A stretch of 64,000 bases of DNA from Winogradskyella endarachnes (lineage in GTDB: Bacteria; Bacteroidota; Bacteroidia; Flavobacteriales; Flavobacteriaceae), in contig NZ_WOWS01000005.1 of assembly GCF_009741275.1 (NCBI RefSeq), positions 186,001 to 250,000 on the forward strand, in the 5' to 3' direction. Numbering within the stretch: the stretch's first letter is position 1; every line of letters starts with the position of its first letter. Positions 34,786 to 43,747 of the stretch are shown here, piece by piece. Made by a program: the position numbers and the translations under genes. Under the pieces are notes generated by a model that had not been told where the DNA came from, ran no database searches, and was given only the letters and a program-made list of their open reading frames with translations.

Positions 34786-35562
34786 ATGACGGTTAAAGCA
34801 AAAAAACATCTGGGACAACATTTCTTAGAAGACGAGTCTATTGCTAAAGATATTGCAGATAGTTTATCTTTACAAGGCTATAATGATGTATTAGAAATTG
34901 GTCCTGGTATGGGTGTTTTAACCAAATACTTGCTAAAAAAAGACACCACAACACATGTTATAGAAATAGATACAGAATCTGTAGATTACTTAAAAAATAA
35001 TTACCTCCATCTTGCCGACAGAATCATAGAAAAAGACTTTTTAAAATACGATTTAAACCTCGTATTTAAAAACAAACCTTTTGCTATAATTGGTAATTTC
35101 CCCTATAATATTTCTTCTCAAATTGTATTTAAAACCTTAGAATTAAGACATCAAATTCCTGAGTTTTCTGGCATGTTTCAAAAAGAAGTTGCTATGCGTA
35201 TTTGCTCTAAAGAAGGTTCTAAAGTTTATGGTATATTATCTGTTTTAACGCAAGCGTTTTACAATGCCAAATATTTATTTACAGTTCCTCCTACGGTTTT
35301 TAATCCACCACCAAAGGTAGATTCTGGCGTGCTTTTACTTACAAGAAAAGAAAATTTTACATTACCATGTGATGAAAAACTTTTCTTTAGAGTTGTAAAA
35401 ACCGCTTTTCAACAGCGTAGAAAAACATTACGTAACAGTTTAAAAACATTCAATCTATCGGATAATTTAAAAGCAAATACTATATTTGGGCAGCGACCAG
35501 AGCAATTAAGTGTTTCGCAATTTATTGAGCTCACTTCGCTAATTGAAAACGATACAAATTAA
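34786..35562 (+). CDS. rsmA: 16S rRNA dimethyladenosine transferase (KsgA)
   Basis: Dimethylates two adjacent adenosines in the 3' hairpin of 16S rRNA during 30S maturation; SAM-dependent. 258 residues. Marks are the start [18 protein letters not shown] motif [16 protein letters not shown], catalytic motif [12 protein letters not shown], and the C-terminal [13 protein letters not shown] segment. mgtE starts 14 bases after its stop, so they are likely cotranscribed, a pairing often seen in flavobacteria. Confidence 0.97.
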   Translation: MTVKAKKHLGQHFLEDESIAKDIADSLSLQGYNDVLEIGPGMGVLTKYLLKKDTTTHVIEIDTESVDYLKNNYLHLADRIIEKDFLKYDLNLVFKNKPFAIIGNFPYNISSQIVFKTLELRHQIPEFSGMFQKEVAMRICSKEGSKVYGILSVLTQAFYNAKYLFTVPPTVFNPPPKVDSGVLLLTRKENFTLPCDEKLFFRVVKTAFQQRRKTLRNSLKTFNLSDNLKANTIFGQRPEQLSVSQFIELTSLIENDTN

Positions 35563-35576
35563 ACTCTAAACTAAGA

Positions 35577-36947
35577 GTGGAAGACATCCAAGAAAACATA
35601 CAATTTCAGCTCACCGATGAGCTCATTGAAAAGGTAGAAATTCTTATCGAAGATCAAAACGATAAAGAGTTAAAAACTTTATTAAATGAGTATCACTATG
35701 CTGATATTGCCGAAATTCTAGATGACTTAGATAATGAAGATGCCGTTTACGTCATAAAACTTCTTGACTCAGAAACGACCTCAGATATCCTTATGGAACT
35801 CGATGAGGACATAAGAGAAAAAATACTCGAAAATTTATCTACTAAAGAAATTGCAGAAGAGGTTGAAGAATTAGATACCGATGATGCTGCAGATATGATT
35901 GCTGAGCTTCCCGAAGCAAGACAAGCCGAAGTTATCTCTTACATAGAAGACCATGGACATAGAGATGAGATTCAAGAACTTTTAACCTATGATGAAGATA
36001 CAGCTGGTGGACTAATGGCTAAAGAACTAGTAAAGGTTTATGAAACATGGACTGTTGCAGGTTGTCTTCGCAGAATTAGAGGACAAGCCAAAGACGTTAC
36101 AAGAGTACATTCTGTTTACGTTGTAGACAAACAAGACAAACTTATTGGTAGACTGTCTCTAAAAGATTTGATCATCTCTAAAAGTGATATGAAAATTGCA
36201 GACATTGCCAAAGACAATGTAGATTGGGTAAATGTTAATGATGATGTTGAAGATGTTGCTAAAGTAATGTCTAAATACGATTTGGAAGCGATTCCAGTGG
36301 TAGACAACAACCAAATTTTATTAGGTAGAATTACAATTGACGATATTGTAGATGTATTAAAAGAAGAAGCCGATAAAGATTACCAATTAGCAGCTGGTAT
36401 TACACAAGATGTTGAAGCAGATGATAGTGTTTGGGAATTAACCAAGGCACGTTTACCTTGGTTAGTTTTAGGCCTTTTTGGAGGTTTAGGTAGTGTATTT
36501 ATAATGAAAGGTTTTGAGGAAGTAATGGAAACCGTTCCTTCTCTGTTTTTTTACACACCATTAATAGCTGCAATGGCTGGTAATGTTGGTGTACAATCTA
36601 GCGCCATTATTGTGCAAGGTATTGCCAATGATAATGTAAAAGGAAGTTTGGCAAGTAGACTTATTAAAGAAATAGGCTTAAGTCTTATTAATGGTTTTGC
36701 ACTGGCCATTTTGGTTATTCTTTTTGGACTTTTAATTAATCAAGATACTACAGAAAGTTTTGCAATAGCCATTTCAATGATGTCTGTAATCGTTGTTGCC
36801 GCATTAGTGGGTACATTTGTTCCAATAATTTTAGACAAAAGAGGTATTGATCCTGCTATTGCAACAGGTCCTTTTATCACTACTAGTAATGACATTTTAG
36901 GGATTTATTTATTCTTTGTACTATCTGGTTTAATAATTGGTTTTTAA
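35577..36947 (+). CDS. mgtE: Magnesium transporter MgtE
   Basis: Inner-membrane Mg2+ channel of 456 residues. N-terminal superhelical MgtE_N domain (about 20-130), two CBS domains (about 135-255, Mg sensing), a plug helix, and five membrane segments (about 285-455) with GNVGVQSSAIIVQGIA and the C-terminal PFITTSNDILGIYLFF pore region. The start codon is GTG at 35577; there is no ATG in the frame before the conserved N-domain. Its acidic cytosolic part is typical. Cotranscription with rsmA is likely (14-base gap). Confidence 0.96.
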   Translation: MEDIQENIQFQLTDELIEKVEILIEDQNDKELKTLLNEYHYADIAEILDDLDNEDAVYVIKLLDSETTSDILMELDEDIREKILENLSTKEIAEEVEELDTDDAADMIAELPEARQAEVISYIEDHGHRDEIQELLTYDEDTAGGLMAKELVKVYETWTVAGCLRRIRGQAKDVTRVHSVYVVDKQDKLIGRLSLKDLIISKSDMKIADIAKDNVDWVNVNDDVEDVAKVMSKYDLEAIPVVDNNQILLGRITIDDIVDVLKEEADKDYQLAAGITQDVEADDSVWELTKARLPWLVLGLFGGLGSVFIMKGFEEVMETVPSLFFYTPLIAAMAGNVGVQSSAIIVQGIANDNVKGSLASRLIKEIGLSLINGFALAILVILFGLLINQDTTESFAIAISMMSVIVVAALVGTFVPIILDKRGIDPAIATGPFITTSNDILGIYLFFVLSGLIIGF

Positions 36948-36974
36948 AATCAAAAAGAGGTATATCATTTAAAA

Positions 36975-37010
36975 AGTCTTCCTTATTTTTAAGGAATAAA
37001 TAAAAGGACT
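36975..37010 (+). terminator. Weak possible terminator after mgtE
   Basis: TTCCTT (36979-36984) pairs with AAGGAA (36991-36996), flanked by an outer AGTC/GACT pair. A T-run is lacking, so the call is weak. Confidence 0.3.
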
Positions 37011-37031
37011 ATTTAAAGTTACAATTAGTTG

Positions 37032-37970
37032 ATGAAAATATTACACCTAGACTCTAACCATCCTCTACTTTTAAATCAGCTTAACGATTTAGGATTCACA
37101 AATCATATAGATTACACATCTTCAAAAGCTGAAATTGAAGCCAAAATTGCGGATTACGATGGTTTTATAATTCGAAGTCGTTTCTCCATAGATAAACAAT
37201 TTTTAGATGCAGCAACAAACCTAAAATTTATAGGACGCGTTGGTGCAGGTTTAGAAAATATAGACTGTGATTATGCCGCAGCAAAAGGCATTCAACTCAT
37301 TTCTGCGCCAGAAGGTAACCGAAATGCCGTTGGCGAGCATGCCTTAGGAATGCTACTTTCACTTTTCAACAAACTGAATAAAGCTGATAACGAAGTAAGG
37401 CAAGGCAAATGGTTACGAGAAGAAAACAGAGGTTTAGAATTAGATGGTAAAACCGTTGGACTCATTGGCTATGGAAACATGGGGAAAGCATTTGCTAAAA
37501 AACTAAGAGGTTTTGATGTAGACGTATTATGCTACGATTTAAAAGACAATGTTGAAGATGCTAATGCCAAACAAGTATCTCTAGAAGTATTACAAGAAAA
37601 AGCAGATGTGCTAAGTTTACATACACCACAAACTGAGTTAACTATTAACATGGTAGATTTAGCATTTATAAACGGATTTCAAAAACCATTTTGGTTAATT
37701 AATACAGCACGTGGTAAAAGTGTTGTCACCAAAGATTTAGTGTCAGCATTAAAATCTGGTAAAATTTTAGGTGCAGGTTTAGATGTTTTAGAATACGAGA
37801 AATCCTCTTTTGAAAATTTATTCTCATCCGATAATATGCCTGAGGCCTTTCAATATTTAATAAAAGCAAAAAATGTTTTACTAACACCACATGTTGCAGG
37901 TTGGACTATTGAAAGCAACATAAAACTCTCACAAACCATTGTAGATAAAGTTAAAGCTAAATTTTGCTAA
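37032..37970 (+). CDS. D-2-hydroxyacid dehydrogenase (phosphoglycerate dehydrogenase-like)
   Basis: NAD-dependent oxidoreductase of the D-isomer 2-hydroxyacid family, 312 residues from the ATG at 37032 (a TTG lies directly before it). Nucleotide-binding motif LIGYGNMGKAFAKKL; catalytic Arg in NTARGKSVV, Glu in GAGLDVLEYE, and His in LLTPHVAGWT. No ACT domain, so it is a short SerA-like enzyme. 3-phosphoglycerate is a plausible substrate, but the family is broad. The downstream DUF1801 gene follows after 26 bases. Confidence 0.88.
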   Translation: MKILHLDSNHPLLLNQLNDLGFTNHIDYTSSKAEIEAKIADYDGFIIRSRFSIDKQFLDAATNLKFIGRVGAGLENIDCDYAAAKGIQLISAPEGNRNAVGEHALGMLLSLFNKLNKADNEVRQGKWLREENRGLELDGKTVGLIGYGNMGKAFAKKLRGFDVDVLCYDLKDNVEDANAKQVSLEVLQEKADVLSLHTPQTELTINMVDLAFINGFQKPFWLINTARGKSVVTKDLVSALKSGKILGAGLDVLEYEKSSFENLFSSDNMPEAFQYLIKAKNVLLTPHVAGWTIESNIKLSQTIVDKVKAKFC

Positions 37971-37996
37971 CTTGTAGTATTAAAATCATATAAATT

Positions 37997-38452
37997 ATGA
38001 CCTATAAAGCCGAAACACCAGAAGAATACATCAATCAACTTCCGGAAGACAGAAAACAACCAATTACAAAACTAAATGAGCTTATAAAAAAGAATATGCC
38101 TAAAGGCTTAGAAGCTGGTATGAGTTATGGTATGCTGGGCTATTATGTTCCAAAATCAATTTATCCAGATGGTTATCATTGTAAACCTTTTCCGCCTTTA
38201 CCTTTTATAAGCTTAGCGTCTCAAAAAAATTTTATTGCACTATATCATTCTGGTATGTATGCCAAAAAAGAATTATACAATTGGTTTGTAGAAGAATATC
38301 CCAAACATTGTAAATACAAATTAGATATGGGAAAAAGCTGTGTTAGGTTTAAAAAAATGGAGGACATTCCTTATGATTTAATTGAAGAACTTTTAGGAAA
38401 AATGTCTGTTGAAGAATGGATAGAAATTTACGAAAAGTCCATAAAAAAATAA
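37997..38452 (+). CDS. DUF1801 family protein
   Basis: 151-residue soluble protein of the DUF1801 (YdhG-like) family, with the typical N-terminal pattern TPEEYINQLPEDRKQPITKLNELIKKNMPKG broken here by spacing, the GMSYGMLGYY segment, and FISLASQKNFIALYHSG. The family has no firmly established activity. It lies 26 bases behind the dehydrogenase and 83 bases before the VOC protein, and is probably part of the same transcript. Confidence 0.8.
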   Translation: MTYKAETPEEYINQLPEDRKQPITKLNELIKKNMPKGLEAGMSYGMLGYYVPKSIYPDGYHCKPFPPLPFISLASQKNFIALYHSGMYAKKELYNWFVEEYPKHCKYKLDMGKSCVRFKKMEDIPYDLIEELLGKMSVEEWIEIYEKSIKK

Positions 38453-38535
38453 TGTTTCTTGCAAGGTTTGAAAAATCTTGTATGTATTGAGTTTAACTAA
38501 ATTGCCTTTTTTAAGGGAACAAGAACAAATTTTTG

Positions 38536-38922
38536 ATGAAAAAAAGAGTCACAGGCATTGGTGGATTATTCTTTAAAACTAAAGACCCAAAAGCAGCAAA
38601 AGATTGGTACAAAAAACATCTAGGTTTTAATACAGACGATTATGGTTGCACCTTTTGGTGGAAAAACAAAGAAGGTAAAGACTGCTCTACGCAATGGAGT
38701 CCATTTGCAGAAGACACCAAATACATAGAGCCTTCTAAAAAAGACTTTATGTTTAACTATAGAGTTGAAAATTTAGAAGAACTTTTAAAAACTTTAAAAG
38801 AAGAAGGTGTTACTATAGTTGGTAAAATGGAAGAATACGACTATGGTAAATTTGGCTGGATTTTAGACAATGATGGCAATAAAATTGAACTTTGGGAACC
38901 TATAGACAAAGCTTTTCTATAA
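38536..38922 (+). CDS. VOC superfamily (glyoxalase-like) protein
   Basis: 128 residues from the ATG at 38536, which is preceded directly by a TTG. Single vicinal-oxygen-chelate module: GIGGLFFKTKDPKAAKDWYKKHLGF at the start (in two betaalphabeta units) and the end motif FGWILDNDGNKIELWEP with the metal-type Glu. Whether it is a glyoxalase, dioxygenase or binding protein cannot be told. TauE/SafE permease follows after 21 bases. Confidence 0.82.
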   Translation: MKKRVTGIGGLFFKTKDPKAAKDWYKKHLGFNTDDYGCTFWWKNKEGKDCSTQWSPFAEDTKYIEPSKKDFMFNYRVENLEELLKTLKEEGVTIVGKMEEYDYGKFGWILDNDGNKIELWEPIDKAFL

Positions 38923-38943
38923 TTTATTTTTAAACAATTATCA

Positions 38944-39708
38944 TTGACGTATTTAGAAATTCTTCAATCCTATAATTTAACTACACTACAATGGGTTGCC
39001 ATTAGTTTCGCAGTTTTTTTATTGGGTTTATCTAAATCTGGTATTAAAGGTATTGGTATTATTCTTATTGTAATCTTAGCCTTTGTATTTGGAGAAAAAG
39101 CTTCTACAGGCATTTTGTTACCAATGCTAATTTCCGCAGACATTTTAGCAGTTATATATTACAATAGACATGCCGATTGGAGAATTATTAAGAAATTAAT
39201 TCCTTGGATGATTGTTGGTGTTGTAGTTGGTGTTTGGGTTGGTAATGACATCTCTGAATATGTTTTTAAAAAGCTTATGGCTGTAATAATTATAGTCTCT
39301 GTTGTTATAATGCTATTTCTTGAGAGAATAAAATCCGCAGAACCACCCAAGAACAAAATATTTTCTTCAAGCATGGGCTTTTTAGCGGGTTTCACTACTA
39401 TGATAGGAAATTTAGCTGGTCCTGTTGCCAATATTTACTTTTTAACCATGCGCTTTCCTAAAAACGAATTTATTGGTACAGCTGCTTGGTTATTTTTTAT
39501 TATAAATATTATTAAACTGCCCTTTCATATTTTTATTTGGAAAACCGTTTCAACGGATTCTTTGGTGTTAAATTCAGTTCTAATTCCTGCTGTAATAATT
39601 GGGTTCTTTATTGGAGTAAAAATTGTAAAATTAATATCCAATGTAAATTATAGGCGCTTCATTTTATTGGTAACTGCAATTGGTGGTATTATTATGCTGT
39701 TAAATTAA
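38944..39708 (+). CDS. TauE/SafE family permease
   Basis: Inner-membrane protein of 254 residues with about eight hydrophobic segments, of the TauE/SafE (sulfite or organosulfonate exporter) family; the first helix region AVFLLGLSKSGIKGIGII and the central MGFLAGFTTMIGNLAGPVANIYFL are typical. The start is a TTG at 38944, since the next ATG lies inside the second membrane segment. The substrate is unknown. It is 21 bases after the VOC gene. Confidence 0.84.
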   Translation: MTYLEILQSYNLTTLQWVAISFAVFLLGLSKSGIKGIGIILIVILAFVFGEKASTGILLPMLISADILAVIYYNRHADWRIIKKLIPWMIVGVVVGVWVGNDISEYVFKKLMAVIIIVSVVIMLFLERIKSAEPPKNKIFSSSMGFLAGFTTMIGNLAGPVANIYFLTMRFPKNEFIGTAAWLFFIINIIKLPFHIFIWKTVSTDSLVLNSVLIPAVIIGFFIGVKIVKLISNVNYRRFILLVTAIGGIIMLLN

Positions 39709-39806
39709 AACTATAATTCTATACAAAACCTTCAATCAATTAGTAATATATTTTTTAAATAATATTTTTTTTAACTTTACTACCTAACTAATATAATTTT
39801 AAGAAA

Positions 39807-40307
39807 ATGTCAGCAGAAAACACAGATTTAAATAAAGAAGTTTTAGGTGATGCCCAAGACAGCATAACGGATAATATGAGTGCAAAAGCTAGCGAATTGG
39901 CTGATGATGCAAAAGAAGCAATAGGTAGCGCAAAAGAAAAAGCTGCTGATTTAGCTGCCGAAGCAGGTGAAAAAATCAGTGAATTTTCTGATGTGGCTAA
40001 AGAAAAAGCTGCCGATTTAGCAGAAGATGCTAAAGAAACCTATAACGAGGCGAAAGAAAAAGCTAAGGAATTTGCCGATGAAGCAGGCGAAAAAATTAAT
40101 GAATTTACAGATACTGCTAAAGCTAAAGCTGCTGACCTTGCTGAAGACGCTAAAGAATCACTCTCTGAAGCTAAAGAAAAAGCATCAAAATTTGCAGATG
40201 CCGCTGAGGATAAACTTGAAGATTTAGCAGAAGATGCTAAAGAGACCTTTATAGAAACAAAGAAAAAAACTAAAGGTTTCTTTTCTAAATTATTTGGTAA
40301 AAAATAA
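39807..40307 (+). CDS. LEA-like amphipathic repeat protein
   Basis: 166 residues, nearly all helical, made of about 39-residue repeats containing AKEKAADLAEDAKET and EAKEKAKEFADEAGEKINEF, rich in Ala, Lys, Glu and Asp. This resembles group 3 LEA proteins, apolipoprotein-like helices or YtxH-type proteins. No signal peptide; the end is FFSKLFGKK, a short amphipathic tail that could touch membranes. The repeats are also visible at DNA level (AAAGCTGCTGATTTAGC variants at about 39939, 40005 and 40122). The next gene begins with the same repeat type. A stress or desiccation role is inference only. Confidence 0.75.
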   Translation: MSAENTDLNKEVLGDAQDSITDNMSAKASELADDAKEAIGSAKEKAADLAAEAGEKISEFSDVAKEKAADLAEDAKETYNEAKEKAKEFADEAGEKINEFTDTAKAKAADLAEDAKESLSEAKEKASKFADAAEDKLEDLAEDAKETFIETKKKTKGFFSKLFGKK

Positions 40308-40360
40308 CTTAACTAACCGTTTAGAGTTGAAATTCAAAAATCTAACTAAAACTAAAAAAC

Positions 40361-40837
40361 ATGTCTGACGATAATAAAAATTTAAGCGATGACCTTGAAG
40401 ATATGATAGGTGAAGCTAAAGAAAGTGCAAAAAAGGCTGGTGATAAAATTAGCCAAAAAGCTAGTGAAATTTCTGAGGATGCAAAAGAGTTTGCGGATGA
40501 CGCAAAAAAAGCAGCTAGCGAATTTGCAGATGATGCAAAAGAAGTATTAAGTGATGGGAAAAATATTGGTATCATTGCTCATATTACTTTTATCGGGTGG
40601 ATTATTGCACTTGTAATGAACAGTAGTAATAAAACAGAGTTTGGTTCTTTTTACATTAGGCAAATGCTAGGCTTTTGGTTATTAATGTTTTTAGTTTGGA
40701 TTCCGTTTTTAGGATGGATTTTAGGTCTTGTAGTTATGGTTGCATGGATAATGAGCTTAATCAGTGCTTTAAATGGACAAATGAAACCATCGTTTTTATT
40801 GGGTAAACAATTTCAAGAATGGTTTAAAAGCCTTTAA
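40361..40837 (+). CDS. LEA-like repeat fused to a small membrane domain
   Basis: 158 residues. Residues 1-65 repeat the amphipathic pattern of the upstream gene (EAKESAKKAGDKISQKASEI, SEDAKEFADDAKKAASEFA). Residues 68-150 contain about three hydrophobic segments (NIGIIAHITFIGWIIALVMN, LGFWLLMFLVWIPFLGWILG, VVMVAWIMSLISAL), resembling small DUF4870/Tic20-like membrane proteins. It is thus a membrane-anchored relative of the protein encoded 53 bases upstream. Function unknown. Confidence 0.72.
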   Translation: MSDDNKNLSDDLEDMIGEAKESAKKAGDKISQKASEISEDAKEFADDAKKAASEFADDAKEVLSDGKNIGIIAHITFIGWIIALVMNSSNKTEFGSFYIRQMLGFWLLMFLVWIPFLGWILGLVVMVAWIMSLISALNGQMKPSFLLGKQFQEWFKSL

Positions 40838-40858
40838 TTAAATAATAAAATGTAGTAG

Positions 40859-40888
40859 AAACCCAGAATTAGCGTTCAGGGTTTTTTT
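40859..40888. terminator. Bidirectional terminator
   Basis: AAACCC-AGAA and TTCAGGGTTT arms around TTAGCG with one mismatch, followed by a T-run. It sits between convergent genes and overlaps the stop codon of the minus-strand gene at 40887. Confidence 0.65.
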
Positions 40889-41909
40889 ATGTTTTGAGAA
40901 TACCATAATCTAAAGGTACTGTATCACCCACACGCTGACTTCCCATAGCACCACCAAAGAATAAACCAATTATTGGTGTATAATTCCCATAAATATCAAC
41001 GTAAAATTCGTCTATTTCTAGAAGTAATTCTGATTGAAAATCTTTATTGTATAAGATTGAAACTTTATCCTTTAATGTTACCTTTTTAAAATCAGAATTA
41101 ACCAATGATTCAACATTAAAATAAGACCATTCATCAACTACAAATCCATCAGAGAAAATAAAATAGCCTTCTTCTCTTAAATTTTTATTATATAATGATC
41201 GCATAAAATGCTGAACTGAGCCCTTGTAGACTTCACTTCTGTTCTTTTCTATTTTAGATTTTTTAGAATCTTCTAATTCTTTAAAAAACGAAGTGCCAAA
41301 AAATGTAACTGAACTCACAGTAAACGTTAAGCTATTTAGATCGGCATAACGAAAATTAACTTCAAAATCCATTAAATCATAAGTAATTAAATAACCTAGA
41401 GCTTTGTTTTTAATTTTGAGTACCACTTTAGAACTAGCATATAACGCCTTATTTCCTTTATCGTATTTTAAAAGTAAATCGTCTTCATTTAAAATTTTAC
41501 AAGATTTTCCAAACTTAGAAGTTCCTAAAAATTCTTTTCTAAAAAGTCTTAATTTTTGTCGCCTTGTTAAACCATCATCATACGCAACGTAAACCTCATC
41601 TAAAGCATTTTCTGCTTCAATCAATTCTATAGTAATGTTCTTTTTTAATCTAAAATCATCAACATATACTTTCTCAAACCCTAAAAACGATATTACCAAA
41701 GTAGACTGAACCGCATCAGTATAGCTTATAGAAAATTCACCTTTATGATCTGTAGTAGTTCCTATGGTGGTATTATTAAAATAAACAGCAACAGTTTCTA
41801 AAGGTTGTTGAGTGGCCTTATCTATAACAGTACCTGTTAGTGTTTGAGATACACAAAACCATGGCAAAAAAAAGAATATTAGACCTAATTTATTTATCAT
41901 TTTGTTCAT
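40887..41909 (-). CDS. Carboxypeptidase-regulatory-like domain protein, exported
   Basis: 340 residues. Signal peptide ending near PWFCVSQ (ATG at 41909 or 41900), then a carboxypeptidase D regulatory-like beta-sandwich (about 23-105, GTVIDKATQQPLETVAVYF, GTTTDHKGEFSI), as found at the N-terminus of SusC proteins, followed by an unassigned C-terminal region. This type of protein is common in Bacteroidota and is thought to be surface-associated; function unknown. Its start overlaps the acyltransferase stop by 20 bases, so it is the last gene of the GNAT-aspartate kinase-acyltransferase operon. Confidence 0.82.
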   Translation of the reverse strand: MNKMINKLGLIFFFLPWFCVSQTLTGTVIDKATQQPLETVAVYFNNTTIGTTTDHKGEFSISYTDAVQSTLVISFLGFEKVYVDDFRLKKNITIELIEAENALDEVYVAYDDGLTRRQKLRLFRKEFLGTSKFGKSCKILNEDDLLLKYDKGNKALYASSKVVLKIKNKALGYLITYDLMDFEVNFRYADLNSLTFTVSSVTFFGTSFFKELEDSKKSKIEKNRSEVYKGSVQHFMRSLYNKNLREEGYFIFSDGFVVDEWSYFNVESLVNSDFKKVTLKDKVSILYNKDFQSELLLEIDEFYVDIYGNYTPIIGLFFGGAMGSQRVGDTVPLDYGILKT

Positions 41910-43728
41910 GGTTTTCCATGAATTTTCGCTCTAATTCTGCCTGAAATTCTTCCATTACAGGTCTTACTGTACTCTCTGGCAAGTCTGCAATTTTAATATA
42001 CATTAAGCCATCTACCGCATTATTAAATAAAGGATCCACATTAAATGCTACCAGTCTGGCATTTTGTTTAATATATTTTTTTAGCAAAACAGGAAGACGT
42101 AAAGCACCTGGTTCTACTTCATCTATAATTTTATCAAACTTATTTAAATCGGCTTCAGTCTCATCAAACACAAAATCTTTATCTGCATCTTGTAGTTTAA
42201 CTTTAAATTCCTTTTTAGGATGCACATATTGTGCTACATAGGGATCATAGTAATGCGATTTCATAAACTCAATCATTAAACTCTTAGAGAAATTTGAAAA
42301 TTGATTACTAATACTAACTCCACCTATTAAATATTTGTGCTCCGGAAAACGCAAAGTAGTATGTACAATACCTTTCCAAAGTAAAAATAATGGCATTGGT
42401 TTTTGTTGATATTCTTTAATAATAAAGGCTCTACCCATTTCTATAGATTGGCTCATCATTTTATGCAATTCGGGTTCAAAACGGAAGAGGTCTTGTAAAT
42501 AAAAACCATCTATACCGTAACGCTCATATATTTTAGAACCTAAGCCCATTCTGTAAGCACCTGCCATTACATTTTTATCGTTGTCCCACAAAAACATATG
42601 ATGATAGTAGGTATCAAAAGAATCTAAATCTATAGCTTCGTTTGTACCTTCGCCTACTTCTCTAAATGTAATTTCTCTTAGCCTTCCTATTTCTCTTAAA
42701 ATATTCGGAATATGTTTTGCAGAGGCTAAAAACACTTCGTAATTTTTACTCTCTAACAGTCTACAATTTTCGTCTCTCAATTTATCTACCTCAGCAATCA
42801 TAATTTCTGGAGCAATAGGAGTAACAATACGCTTAGGCGGTTTTGGTGTTTTTAATTGCGACTGAATATTATCTAAAATCTTTGGTTTATCTTCAAAAGT
42901 TTTAGATAACATATAGGTTTTACGTCTAATAAAATCTGTAAATTCAGATAATTTAGGATGATCTTTTTGATCTTTAACGGCAATAGGTTTTCCTACTCTT
43001 ACTTTTATAACACGACGCTTTTGCGTTAGTAATTCTGATGGTAATTTTGCTGTTCTAAGCGTGTCGCTAATTTTAGAAAGTCTATAAAACAAACGACTGT
43101 TTTTAGCATGAAAATAAATTGGTACAACTGGCACTTCTGCTTTTTGTATTAGTTTCATTGCAGCAACTTCCCACGCTTTATCTACTACTAATTTTCCGTC
43201 GCGATAGGTAGAAACTTCACCTGCCGGAAACAAACCTAACGGATGACCTTCTCTTATATGTAAGATTGCATTTTTAAATCCGGCAATACTACTAGCTGCA
43301 TCTTTACGTCCTTCAAACGGATTAACAGGCATAACATAGGGTTTTAATGGCTCTATTCTATGTAATAAAAAATTAGCCATTATTTTAAAATCGCTACGTT
43401 GCTCTATCATTAATTTTAACAATAGAATACCGTCTATACCTCCAAGCGGATGGTTAGAGACCGTAATGTATGGTCCTTCTTTTGGCAGACGTTTCAAATC
43501 TGCTTCTGGAATTTTGAATTTAATTTGAAATTCTTCTAAAATACTATCTAAAAATTCAACATTACTAAGGTGTTTGTTTCTTTTATATATTCTATTTAGC
43601 GTAGAAATTTTTAGAACTTTCATTAATATCCATCCAAAAAATGTACCTAAGAATCCATACTTATCAACGTGGATTGCTTTTGCAACTTCTTTTGCGGTTA
43701 CCAAACCAATATCGGACGATTTACCCAT
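41890..43728 (-). CDS. Two-domain acyltransferase, OlsF-like (aminolipid synthesis)
   Basis: 612 residues. The N-terminal half (about 60-290) is a PlsC-type acyltransferase with SNHPLGGIDG (N92, H93, D99; an HX5D rather than HX4D spacing) and FPAGEVST. The C-terminal half (about 320-600) resembles OlsB/hemolysin-type N-acyltransferases (GNAT-like; MFLWDNDKNVMAGAYRMGLG, EMGRAFIIKEYQQKPMPLFLLWKGI). The same architecture is known from OlsF, which makes ornithine lipids by N- then O-acylation; related enzymes make glycine lipids in Bacteroidota. Which amino acid is acylated here is unknown. Starts 19 bases after aspartate kinase. Confidence 0.85.
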   Translation of the reverse strand: MGKSSDIGLVTAKEVAKAIHVDKYGFLGTFFGWILMKVLKISTLNRIYKRNKHLSNVEFLDSILEEFQIKFKIPEADLKRLPKEGPYITVSNHPLGGIDGILLLKLMIEQRSDFKIMANFLLHRIEPLKPYVMPVNPFEGRKDAASSIAGFKNAILHIREGHPLGLFPAGEVSTYRDGKLVVDKAWEVAAMKLIQKAEVPVVPIYFHAKNSRLFYRLSKISDTLRTAKLPSELLTQKRRVIKVRVGKPIAVKDQKDHPKLSEFTDFIRRKTYMLSKTFEDKPKILDNIQSQLKTPKPPKRIVTPIAPEIMIAEVDKLRDENCRLLESKNYEVFLASAKHIPNILREIGRLREITFREVGEGTNEAIDLDSFDTYYHHMFLWDNDKNVMAGAYRMGLGSKIYERYGIDGFYLQDLFRFEPELHKMMSQSIEMGRAFIIKEYQQKPMPLFLLWKGIVHTTLRFPEHKYLIGGVSISNQFSNFSKSLMIEFMKSHYYDPYVAQYVHPKKEFKVKLQDADKDFVFDETEADLNKFDKIIDEVEPGALRLPVLLKKYIKQNARLVAFNVDPLFNNAVDGLMYIKIADLPESTVRPVMEEFQAELERKFMENHEQNDK

Positions 43729-43747
43729 AAAACAAATGTAGTAAAGT

